From assembly GCF_017355985.1 (NCBI RefSeq), contig NZ_JAFIQU010000004.1, positions 1 to 64,000 of the forward strand: a stretch of 64,000 nucleotides of DNA. The letters are read 5' to 3'. Below are positions 51,805 to 59,811 of the stretch, piece after piece; within the stretch, counting starts at the first letter, position 1, and every line of letters starts with the position of its first letter. The notes below the pieces were generated by a model, which saw only the letters and a program-made list of their open reading frames with translations, had not been told where the DNA came from and made no database searches. The position numbers were made by a program, and so were the translations under genes. This DNA comes from Arenibaculum pallidiluteum. GTDB lineage: Bacteria > Pseudomonadota > Alphaproteobacteria > Azospirillales > Azospirillaceae.

Positions 51805-53472
51805 ATGAGAATGCTGCTTCTGCGCCTGCGGTCGAGCCCGCGTCTTGTCGCGCGCATGCTCGCCGCGTCCCTCGCGGCGAACCTCCTGGGCGTGGCCGCT
51901 TCCCTCTATGTCATGCTCGTCCTGAACAGGTACGTCTCGCACGGCGTCGACGCGACGCTGGCCGCGCTGACGGCCGGGGTCGTTCTGGCGATCTGCTTCG
52001 AGCATGTCTTCCGCCGCGTCCGGCTGCGCACCGCCGCTCATTTCGGCCGGGCCGACAACGAGCGGACGGCGACGGGAGTCTTCGGGATCCTCCTGACCGC
52101 CCGTCCCTCGGCGGAAGCGCAGGGAGATGCGTCGAAGCGCGAGGCCGCCCGCGCCGCCGACACGATCGATACGGTATACGGGCCGGCCAATCTGGCCGCG
52201 CTCTTCGACCTGCCCTTCGCGGCCGTCTTCATCGTGCTCGTCATGCTGATCAGCTGGCCGCTCGCCCTGATCTGCGCGTTCAGCATCCTGATCGCCACCG
52301 CGGCCGGAATTCTCGCCCAGGCGGACATGCGCACCGCCGGCGCGGAGCTGTCCCAGTCGGCCGCGGAGGCCCAGGGCCTCGTCAACACGGCGATCCAGAA
52401 CCGAGAGACCGTCGCGGCCTTCGCGGGGGCCCGCCCCCTGATGGCCGAGTGGCAGCGGAACCAGCGCGCCCTGCGGGCGCTGCGCGAGCGCCTGTCGTCC
52501 TCGCAGGGCCGCGCCCAGGCGCTCTCGCAGAGCCTCCAGGCGCTCCAGGGCGTCTTCGTGATCGCGGTCGGCGCCGTGCTCGTCGTTCGCGGCGAGCTCG
52601 ACGTCGGTGCGCTGATCGGCGCAAATCTGCTGGCCTCGAAGGCGCTGGCGCCGTTCTCCCGACTGGCGCAGATCGGCGAGAGCATGGCGATGGCGCGGCA
52701 GGCCCGCACCAAGCTCGAAGCCTTCGCACGGACGCCGGTCGAGCCCGGCGGCGGCGCGACGCTGATGCGCTATAGCGGCGGGCTGGAGTTCCGGGACGTC
52801 GGATTCGCGCCGCAGGGCGCCGCGGCGCCGCTCTTCAGCCATGTCAGCTTCATCCTGCCGGCCGGCGGTGTCCTCGCGCTCAAGGGCCGCAACGGTTCCG
52901 GGAAGAGCGCGGCCGCGCGGCTGATCGTCGGACTGGCCGAGCCGCGCGAAGGCGCCGTTCTCGCCGATGGCGTCGACATCCGGACCCTCCAGCCGGACTG
53001 GTGGCGCAGGCAAGTCGCCTATCTGCCGCAGGAGCCGACCTTCCTGAACATGACGATCCGGGACAACCTTCTGGCGGTCAATTCCCGGCTTTCGGACCAG
53101 GATATCCACGCCCTCCTGAAGAGGACCGGCGCCGACCGCGCCGTCGCGGCCTGCGCGCAGGGCATCGACACCAAGCTGCGAAGCCACGGGATGGAGCTGG
53201 CGGTCGGGCACCGGCGGCGCTTGGCGCTGGCGCGCGCGCTGGCGGGAGGCGGGCGGCTGGTGGTGCTCGACGAGCCGACGGACGGGCTGGATGCCGAAGG
53301 GACCGCCGTCATCTACCGGATCCTCATCGACCTTGCCCGGTCCGGCCATACCGTGGTCATCGCCTCGCACGATCCCCGTATCCTGCAGGGCGCCTCGCTG
53401 ATCCTCGACCTCGACCAGATGGGCCGTCAGCCTTCGCGCGCGGCCCCGGAACCGTCGCTGAGCGCGTCATGA
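51805..53472 (+). CDS. Type I secretion ABC transporter (PrtD-like)
   Basis: This 555-residue half-transporter lacks a C39 peptidase domain, like PrtD/AprD exporters. The membrane domain (about 10-320) starts LVARMLAASLAANLLGVAAS. The ATPase has Walker A KGRNGSGKSAAARLI, Q-loop YLPQEPTFLNMTIRDN, Walker B LVVLDEPTDGLDAEG and switch histidine IASHDPRIL. The signature position reads MELAVGHRRRLALARAL, so LSGGQ is not conserved. It should energise export of the giant protein. The ATG at 51805 follows the tolC-like stop, and its last bases overlap the adaptor start (ATGA). Confidence 0.84.
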   Translation: MRMLLLRLRSSPRLVARMLAASLAANLLGVAASLYVMLVLNRYVSHGVDATLAALTAGVVLAICFEHVFRRVRLRTAAHFGRADNERTATGVFGILLTARPSAEAQGDASKREAARAADTIDTVYGPANLAALFDLPFAAVFIVLVMLISWPLALICAFSILIATAAGILAQADMRTAGAELSQSAAEAQGLVNTAIQNRETVAAFAGARPLMAEWQRNQRALRALRERLSSSQGRAQALSQSLQALQGVFVIAVGAVLVVRGELDVGALIGANLLASKALAPFSRLAQIGESMAMARQARTKLEAFARTPVEPGGGATLMRYSGGLEFRDVGFAPQGAAAPLFSHVSFILPAGGVLALKGRNGSGKSAAARLIVGLAEPREGAVLADGVDIRTLQPDWWRRQVAYLPQEPTFLNMTIRDNLLAVNSRLSDQDIHALLKRTGADRAVAACAQGIDTKLRSHGMELAVGHRRRLALARALAGGGRLVVLDEPTDGLDAEGTAVIYRILIDLARSGHTVVIASHDPRILQGASLILDLDQMGRQPSRAAPEPSLSAS

Positions 53473-54878
53473 CGGCACTTCCTCCCCGCCGCGGCAAGAC
53501 GGCCGCCGAGTTCCTGCGAAGCTTCCCGGCGGTCGCGGCCCTGCCGCTGCGGCGCGGGGCCGCGACGCAGCCCGCGCCGAACGTCCTTCCCGGACAGGCG
53601 ACCGCCACCGGCGACGATCCGCATCCCGGAACGGACGGCCTGTTCGCCGCCAGCTTCGCCCTCGTCGCGGTCCTTTTCGGCTGGGCGGCCTTCGCAGAGC
53701 TGAACGTCACCAGCACCGCCCCCGGGGACGTCGTGCCGCTGTCCTACAACCAGAGCGTCCAGCATTTCGAAGGCGGGATCGTGCGGGAGATCCTGGTCGC
53801 GGAAGGCGATGCGGTCCGGGCGGGGCAGGCTCTCGTCGAGCTCGACGAGACGAAGACGCGCGCAGAGCTCGACGAGCTCCAGGTCCGTCTATCGTCGCTG
53901 CGAGTGGACATCGCGCGGCTGGAGGCCGAGGTCGCAGGTCGCGAGACCGTCGTGTTTCCGACCGATCTCCTGACTGAGAAGGCGGAGCTGACGGCGCATG
54001 CGCGCGAGCTCTTCCGGGCCCGGCGCGAGCGCCTGGCCTCCGATGTGGAGATACAGCGCCAGGACATCGCGCAGCGCGAACAGGAGGTCGCGCAGGTCAG
54101 GGCCCGGATCGCCGGCGCGCAGACGACACTTGGACTGATCCGCGAGCAGCTCTCCATCAGCGACACGCTGCTCAAGCGCGAGATCACGAACCGGATGCGC
54201 CATATCGACCTTCTGCGCGACGAGGTCACGGTGTCGAGCGGGATCGCCAGCGACCGGGCTGCCGTCCTGCGCGCGGAGGCGGCCCTGTCGGAAGCGCGTT
54301 CCAAGCTCCTCTGGATCGCGAGGAAGTACGAGGAGGAGGCCCGGAGCGCGCTCGACGAGGCGCGTCGGAACCATTCCGAGCTGTCCCAGCGGCTTGCCCG
54401 CTTTCAGGACAATCTCGCCCGCTCGACGATGCGCGCGCCGGTCGACGGAATCGTCAAGACGCTGGCCGTCTCGACGCGCGGCGCCGTCGTCAAGCCCGGC
54501 GAGACGGTGGTCGAGCTCGTCCCCCGCGACGGCAAGCTCGTCGTCGACGCGCATCTGCCGGTCCAGGACATCGGCTATGTCCAGCCCGGACAGCCGGTTG
54601 TCGTGACGCTCGCCGGAGGCGACGCATCGCGCTTCGGCCATATCGAGGGCCATGTCCTTACGATCAGCCCAGACACGCTTCTGGATGAGAAGAAGCAGCC
54701 CTACTACAAGGTCCGTGTCGAGCTGCCATCCAGAACATTTCAATATGGTGGAAACAAATACGAGATTTCGCCCGGCGTAAAGGTTGTCTGCAGCATACTG
54801 ACTGGAACGCGCACAATCCTGGGTTACGTCTTCTCGCCGCTTTTCAGCGGCTTCGGAAGAGCACTCCAGGAGCGTTAG
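53469..54878 (+). CDS. HlyD-family membrane-fusion protein
   Basis: This 469-residue adaptor has a cytoplasmic N-terminus, one membrane segment (about 58-78, LFAASFALVAVLFGWAAFAE), and paired lipoyl half-motifs: FEGGIVREILVAEGDAVRAG and MRAPVDGIVKTLAVSTRGAV. A long coiled-coil hairpin (about 130-320) lies between them, then a C-terminal beta domain (VDAHLPVQDIGYVQPGQPV). It bridges the ABC protein and the TolC-like tunnel in the periplasm. It closes the type I secretion set and lies 146 bases before the channel fusion gene. Confidence 0.9.
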   Translation: MTALPPRRGKTAAEFLRSFPAVAALPLRRGAATQPAPNVLPGQATATGDDPHPGTDGLFAASFALVAVLFGWAAFAELNVTSTAPGDVVPLSYNQSVQHFEGGIVREILVAEGDAVRAGQALVELDETKTRAELDELQVRLSSLRVDIARLEAEVAGRETVVFPTDLLTEKAELTAHARELFRARRERLASDVEIQRQDIAQREQEVAQVRARIAGAQTTLGLIREQLSISDTLLKREITNRMRHIDLLRDEVTVSSGIASDRAAVLRAEAALSEARSKLLWIARKYEEEARSALDEARRNHSELSQRLARFQDNLARSTMRAPVDGIVKTLAVSTRGAVVKPGETVVELVPRDGKLVVDAHLPVQDIGYVQPGQPVVVTLAGGDASRFGHIEGHVLTISPDTLLDEKKQPYYKVRVELPSRTFQYGGNKYEISPGVKVVCSILTGTRTILGYVFSPLFSGFGRALQER

Positions 54879-55024
54879 ATTCGATTTTGCACGGTTAACT
54901 TAGTATTTCCGATCGTCGGCGTAATAGGCACAGGGACGGCGCTGCTAACCGCGCCGTCCGCCGCCGGCGACGCCTCGGCTCGCCCTAATCCACGAAACAC
55001 GGCTCCAAGGAGCGCCCGCCAAGC

Positions 55025-58000
55025 ATGGCGCTGATCCCCCTGAAGCAGATGGCGTTCCGCTTCTCGCGGCTGACCAAAAGGGTCCGCTTCGCCCTGATCC
55101 TCCTGTCGGCGGTCGCCATCGCAGTCGCCGCCTCGCTCGTCGTCAGTGGCTTCATGGGCCAGGACGATCGCAAGCCGATCACGCTCGCCCTGGTCGGGCC
55201 GCTCAGCGGCTCGGACGCGCTCGTGGGACAGGCCATGCGGCAGGGCGCCCTGCTGCGCGTCGACGCCTTGAATGCCGCGGGCGGAATCGCAAACCGGCCG
55301 GTGGTGCTCAAGGCGTTCGACGACGAGGGGGATCCCACGAAGTCGCTGGACATCGCCCGCCGGCTCGCGCGCGACGGGACCGTCTGGGCGGTGCTGGGGC
55401 AGCATCCCGACACGATCGGCCGGGCGTCCGAGCTCTATGCCAGCAAGGGCATTCCCGTGATCTCGACGCGCCCTGCGGTCCGTCCGACCGAGGGGCCCGT
55501 CAACCCCTGGCTCTTCCACCTCAACTTCGAACGGCTCTACGAGGCGCGGTTCCTCGCCAACTACGTTCGCAACGTGGTCGGCGAGCCGACGGTGGCGATC
55601 GTGCGCGAGGACACCGAGCAGGCGGCCATGCTCGCCGCGCAGTTCGACAAGATCCTGCAGCGCTTCGGCACGAAGCTCGTGGAGCAGTGGACGTTCAAGC
55701 CCGGCGACACCGCCCCGGCTAACCTGGAGCCGCTCGCCCGCACCGTGAAGGAGAAGATGCCGACCGGCGCCATCGTCGTGCTGGGAGGCCCCGTCGATTC
55801 CGCCCGGATGGTGGTCGCGCTCCGGGATGCCAGCCTGCGCAACCTGATCGTCGGCCCGTCCGACATGGCGACGGCGGCCTTCCGCGCGGAGATCGTCGAA
55901 CGCGCGAGGAACCAGGCGCCTGAAGCCTACGGGCATGGGCTGCTGGTATCCTCGCCCATCCTCTTCGACACCGCGAACGAGCGTGCCCAGCGGTTCTACG
56001 GCCAGTACGAGAAGCGATTCAGCGCCGTGCCCGACGCGATGTCGGCGATGGGCTACGACGGCGTCGACATGATCATCGACGCGATCGGCAAGGCCGTGCA
56101 GGCCGGAGCGCCCGACGACAGGGCGGGCGACGCGGTTAGGGCGCACATCGCCGGTCACGACCGGGCGGAGGCGGCGTTCCAGGGCAATGTCGGGACCTGG
56201 ACCTTCGATGCCCGTGGAGCCGCCGGCGTTCCCGTGATGATGGCGACCTACAACGGGTTGAACCCGGTCGCCGCCCTGACGCAGCTGCAGCCGATCCGCG
56301 AGGTCGGCGTCTCGAACTTCCTCGAGGAGGTCTCGCGCGGCCGGGCGCTCTACGTGAACGACCGGTTCATGTACAAGACCGACGTCATCTATACCGGCGT
56401 CCAGCTCAACGAGATCCGGGACCTCAATCCCGACCGGAATGAGGCGACGCTGAACCTGACGGTCTGGTTCCGGTATCGCGGCAACTTCAATCCGGCCGAC
56501 GTCGTCTTCGTCAATGCGCTGAAGCCCATCGATCTCGGCCGGCCGTACCGCGAGGAGCGCGGCGAGGTCACGACCTACGTGGCCTATCGTGTCGAGGAGC
56601 GCTTCTCCCTCAACTTCGCCGATGTCCGCCATCCCCACGGCAGCCATATCGCGGGTCTCAGCTTCCGCCACCGGACGCTGAACCGGAACAACGTGATGTT
56701 CGTGACCGACGTCCTCGGCATGTCGCTGGTCGACACCGGAGACTTCGTCAAGAAGGTGAAGGCGACGGCAGCGGCGGAAGGCGGCGTCGCCGTCGATCCC
56801 GGCTGGGGCGAACGCCTCCGGGGGATGCTGGACGGGCAATCCGAGGGGTCGACGCTGCTCGACCAGCTCCGGGGCAAGCGCGTGCTGGCCGGCTCGCCGG
56901 GGTGGCGCCTGTCCCGCGCCTGGATCTCGCAGGACGTCGTCTCGGTCAGCACCGAGGGCGATCCGAACTACGTCGGCTTCGGCCGGCCGCTGCCGGACTT
57001 CTCGCGCGTCGATTTCGGAGTCGTCGCCGTTCCGGACGCGCTTGCGGCGCGCGACGTCATACGGCGTGACTTCTTCGTGTATTTCGCGATCTTCGGCCTG
57101 GTCCTGGCAGTCTTCGCGGCCTTCATGGACCGCAAGGAACGCGGCCAGTTCTGGCGCATCCAGACCCTGTTCATGCGCATGGCGTCCTGGCCGCTGCTCC
57201 TGATGGCGACGGGCAACATCGCGCTCGACAGCGCCGTGGAGAACCTGCCTGGCAGCGGCATCCGCATCGTCGAGCAGGCCTTCGACGCGCTCTGGTGGAT
57301 CGTTCCCGCGATCCTCGTCAGCCGCACCATGGAGCGCTTCCTCTGGACGCCGCTGGAGATCAAGAGCCAGCGGCGGATCCCCAACATCGTGCGCGGCTCC
57401 TCGACGCTGGTCGTCTTCGGCCTGGCCGTGTGCGGCATCGTGGCCTTCGTGCTGAAGCAGCCGATCACGAGCCTGCTGGCAGCCTCGGGCCTCGTCGGCA
57501 TGGTGATCGGCCTAGCCATCCAGGCCAACATCGCCAACGTGTTCTCGGGAATTATCCTGAACATGGAACGGCCCTTCAAGATCGGCGACGCGATCCAGAT
57601 CACGGACGTTGTGAAGGGCGAGGTCATCGACATGACCTGGCGCACAGTCCGCGTCCGGAACGCGGCGGGCTACACGGTCGCGATGCCGAACGCCAAGGTC
57701 TCCGAGGCGACCGTCATCAACTTCAGCAGCGTCGAGCGTGTGTTCGTTCGGCTGGAATACCATGCCGATCCCGCTTACGAGCCCGGGTTCATGTCGGCCC
57801 TGCTGTCGAGCGCGCTGCGCAGCGTCCAGGGGGCGCTGCCGAGCCCGACGGGCACCGCGCCCTTCGTCCGGTACGACGGGACGCGAAACCTGAACGGCCA
57901 GTGGCTCTCCAAGTACAACCTTTGCTTCTGGGTGCAGGACCACGACGCCAGCTTCTCGGTTCCCGAGCACGTCTGGCGCTCGATCTACCGGACCCTGGCC

Positions 58001-58105
58001 GAGAAGGGCATCGATCCCGCGCCACAGAGCCTGATCGAATCCTCCGATGCCGGCGCCAAGGCGCGCCTGGCCATCGCGAAGGATGCTCAGCCCGTCCCGG
58101 CATGA
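55025..58105 (+). CDS. Binding-protein / pentameric-channel-like / MscS fusion
   Basis: This 1026-residue protein joins sensing and channel modules. A membrane anchor (about 20-42) leads to a type-1 periplasmic binding domain (about 50-420) starting TLALVGPLSGSDALVGQAMR, as in LivJ-type receptors. A beta-rich domain (about 440-580) follows with VQLNEIRDLNPDRNEATLNL and TVWFRYRGNFNPADVVFVNA, which resembles the extracellular domain of bacterial pentameric ligand-gated channels. Three or four helices (about 685-800) lead to the MscS pore-lining helix and beta domain (VGMVIGLAIQANIANVFSGI, then NMERPFKIGDAIQI). A ligand-gated MscS channel is the natural reading. The pLGIC resemblance is judged by eye. 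It precedes two lipoproteins and TssL/TssM. Confidence 0.8.
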   Translation: MALIPLKQMAFRFSRLTKRVRFALILLSAVAIAVAASLVVSGFMGQDDRKPITLALVGPLSGSDALVGQAMRQGALLRVDALNAAGGIANRPVVLKAFDDEGDPTKSLDIARRLARDGTVWAVLGQHPDTIGRASELYASKGIPVISTRPAVRPTEGPVNPWLFHLNFERLYEARFLANYVRNVVGEPTVAIVREDTEQAAMLAAQFDKILQRFGTKLVEQWTFKPGDTAPANLEPLARTVKEKMPTGAIVVLGGPVDSARMVVALRDASLRNLIVGPSDMATAAFRAEIVERARNQAPEAYGHGLLVSSPILFDTANERAQRFYGQYEKRFSAVPDAMSAMGYDGVDMIIDAIGKAVQAGAPDDRAGDAVRAHIAGHDRAEAAFQGNVGTWTFDARGAAGVPVMMATYNGLNPVAALTQLQPIREVGVSNFLEEVSRGRALYVNDRFMYKTDVIYTGVQLNEIRDLNPDRNEATLNLTVWFRYRGNFNPADVVFVNALKPIDLGRPYREERGEVTTYVAYRVEERFSLNFADVRHPHGSHIAGLSFRHRTLNRNNVMFVTDVLGMSLVDTGDFVKKVKATAAAEGGVAVDPGWGERLRGMLDGQSEGSTLLDQLRGKRVLAGSPGWRLSRAWISQDVVSVSTEGDPNYVGFGRPLPDFSRVDFGVVAVPDALAARDVIRRDFFVYFAIFGLVLAVFAAFMDRKERGQFWRIQTLFMRMASWPLLLMATGNIALDSAVENLPGSGIRIVEQAFDALWWIVPAILVSRTMERFLWTPLEIKSQRRIPNIVRGSSTLVVFGLAVCGIVAFVLKQPITSLLAASGLVGMVIGLAIQANIANVFSGIILNMERPFKIGDAIQITDVVKGEVIDMTWRTVRVRNAAGYTVAMPNAKVSEATVINFSSVERVFVRLEYHADPAYEPGFMSALLSSALRSVQGALPSPTGTAPFVRYDGTRNLNGQWLSKYNLCFWVQDHDASFSVPEHVWRSIYRTLAEKGIDPAPQSLIESSDAGAKARLAIAKDAQPVPA

Positions 58106-58124
58106 CCTCTTGCTGGAATCCCCG

Positions 58125-58556
58125 ATGAAGCACCATCCGAATTACCGGTTTTCCGCGCGCATGGCCGCCGCTGCGGCAGGCGCCCTCCTGACGGCGGCGT
58201 GCGGCACGTTCCGGCCGGCCGAGGCGCCGGCCGGCCGTGCAGGAGCCGGCTTCGTCGAGCGGGTCGCCGATGGCGCCTACGACATCGGCATCCGCTATCC
58301 CTCGCGCCGGAGCCGGTATGTGATGAACGTCGAGGACGACGGCGAGGTGCTGAGCGTGACCATGAGCCCCGTGGCCACCGCGACGGATCCGGGACCGCAC
58401 GCCACCGCGGCGCCTCCGGCCGACCTCCAGCAGGCGGACCGCGTGGTCGAGCGCTGCAGGCCGGATGCCGGCAACTGGTATCGCCACACGCCGCTGGGCT
58501 ACGTCTGCGTCGCCCAGGTCACGCCGGTGGCGGGCATCTCCGGTTCCGTCCGGTGA
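58125..58556 (+). CDS. Small lipoprotein of unknown function
   Basis: This 143-residue exported protein has a signal sequence ending in the lipobox LLTAAC, which predicts lipidation at Cys 26 or thereabouts. The mature part contains VADGAYDIGIRYPSRRSRYV and ends YVCVAQVTPVAGISGSVR, with two further cysteines that may pair. It lies 19 bases after the channel fusion gene and just before a TssJ-like lipoprotein, so it probably belongs to the same envelope complex. No family is recognised. Confidence 0.68.
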   Translation: MKHHPNYRFSARMAAAAAGALLTAACGTFRPAEAPAGRAGAGFVERVADGAYDIGIRYPSRRSRYVMNVEDDGEVLSVTMSPVATATDPGPHATAAPPADLQQADRVVERCRPDAGNWYRHTPLGYVCVAQVTPVAGISGSVR

Positions 58557-58570
58557 CGGGGGCCCGCGTC

Positions 58571-59080
58571 ATGTTCATGTGGCGAAGCAGCGGGCCCGAT
58601 GTCCGGAGACGGTCCGTCCCGGCGGTGGCCGCATTCGCGGCGGCGCTCGCCCTGCAGGGCTGCGCCGGGACGCCCGCCGCCCCGTCGACCGAGCAGATCG
58701 CGCAGGGGAGCCTTGTCTCGCTGGTAGCCGACGCCGATTCCAACGGCGGGCAGCCGCTCGCGATCGATGTAGTCCGGGTCGCGGACGTGGGCCTGGACGC
58801 GCGCCTGTCGGAGATGGACGCCGCGCGCTGGTTCCGGGCACGGGAGCAGCTTCTGCGGGACAATCCCGGCCTGCTCGCCGTGACGTCCTGGGAGGTCGTG
58901 GCGGGACAGCGGATCTCGCTGCGCAGCCTTCCGCCGTTCGAAGGCACGCCGGTCTCCGTCGTCGTCTTCGCCCTGTACCAGACTCCCGGCACGCACCGGC
59001 TCCGCCTGTCGCCGGAGGATCCCGTGCATCTCGCCCTGGGCGCCCGGGACTTCCGGACCACGGCAGGTCAGGCACGCTAG
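58571..59080 (+). CDS. tssJ: TssJ-like lipoprotein
   Basis: This 169-residue lipoprotein has a signal peptide ending in the lipobox ALQGC and a mature beta-sandwich-like domain with GQPLAIDVVRVADVGLDARL and FEGTPVSVVVFALYQTPGTH. These match the pattern of TssJ, the outer-membrane lipoprotein of the T6SS TssJLM complex. Identity is partly by position before tssL and tssM. A GTG at 58553 (overlapping the previous stop) is an alternative start. Sequence similarity to classical TssJ is modest. Confidence 0.65.
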   Translation: MFMWRSSGPDVRRRSVPAVAAFAAALALQGCAGTPAAPSTEQIAQGSLVSLVADADSNGGQPLAIDVVRVADVGLDARLSEMDAARWFRAREQLLRDNPGLLAVTSWEVVAGQRISLRSLPPFEGTPVSVVVFALYQTPGTHRLRLSPEDPVHLALGARDFRTTAGQAR

Positions 59081-59091
59081 GACGTTCGGTC

Positions 59092-59811
59092 ATGACGGCG
59101 GAAACACTGGCTGAAACGGCGCCGGCCGGCCCGGCATCGGCGGACGGCACGAGGCTGATGGACCTGTTCCGTGCGGTTCACGGGATAATAGTCGACGGCC
59201 GCGCCGCCGGCATACCCGGCTCCCCCGACATCGAGCGCGTCGGGGCGCTCCTGCGCGAAGCGGTGGAGCAGGCCCCGCAGAATGTCGAGCGGGCGAGGGC
59301 GGTCTTCGCGATTGCCGCCTATGCGGACGAGACATTCGCGGCCGCGGGCGCACCATCCGACCTGAAGGCTCTGCTGTTCGGGCCGAACGCCACGGTCGAG
59401 CTCCTGTTCCGCCACATCAACGATCTCCTCCGCCGGGGGAGCTCGGAGCCGGACCTCGCATCGGTCTACCTCGCCGTGCTCACCCTCGGATTTCCCGCCG
59501 CGCAGGCGGCGGCCGGGCAGGAAGCCGCGTCGGGACGCCGGCTGCAGCTTCATCATCTCCTGAGCGGCGAGAAGGTGCCGGCCACCCGCATCAGCGCGCA
59601 GGCCTACGCGCAGCAGGATGGAGCTGCCGCACCCGCCATGCCGGCCCGTCTTCCGTCCTCCCGGGGCTGGTGGGGTGCCGTGGCTGCGACCTTCCTCGCC
59701 TTCCTGGTCGCCTCGCATCTCGTCTGGACCGGCGCGACGGCCGGGATCGCCCGCGATCTCGCAGCCGCCCGCGCCATCGCGGAAAACCAGGGGCTGACAT
59801 GGTCGCGCTGA
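59092..59811 (+). CDS. tssL: TssL/DotU-family inner-membrane protein
   Basis: This 239-residue protein has the TssL layout: a cytoplasmic helical domain (about 15-180) with ARAVFAIAAYADETFAAAGA and YLAVLTLGFPAAQ, and one C-terminal membrane helix (about 195-215, WGAVAATFLAFLVASHLVW). TssL anchors the TssM scaffold in the inner membrane of T6SS. No peptidoglycan-binding OmpA-like extension is present. It overlaps tssM by 13 bases, which supports co-translation. Confidence 0.78.
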   Translation: MTAETLAETAPAGPASADGTRLMDLFRAVHGIIVDGRAAGIPGSPDIERVGALLREAVEQAPQNVERARAVFAIAAYADETFAAAGAPSDLKALLFGPNATVELLFRHINDLLRRGSSEPDLASVYLAVLTLGFPAAQAAAGQEAASGRRLQLHHLLSGEKVPATRISAQAYAQQDGAAAPAMPARLPSSRGWWGAVAATFLAFLVASHLVWTGATAGIARDLAAARAIAENQGLTWSR

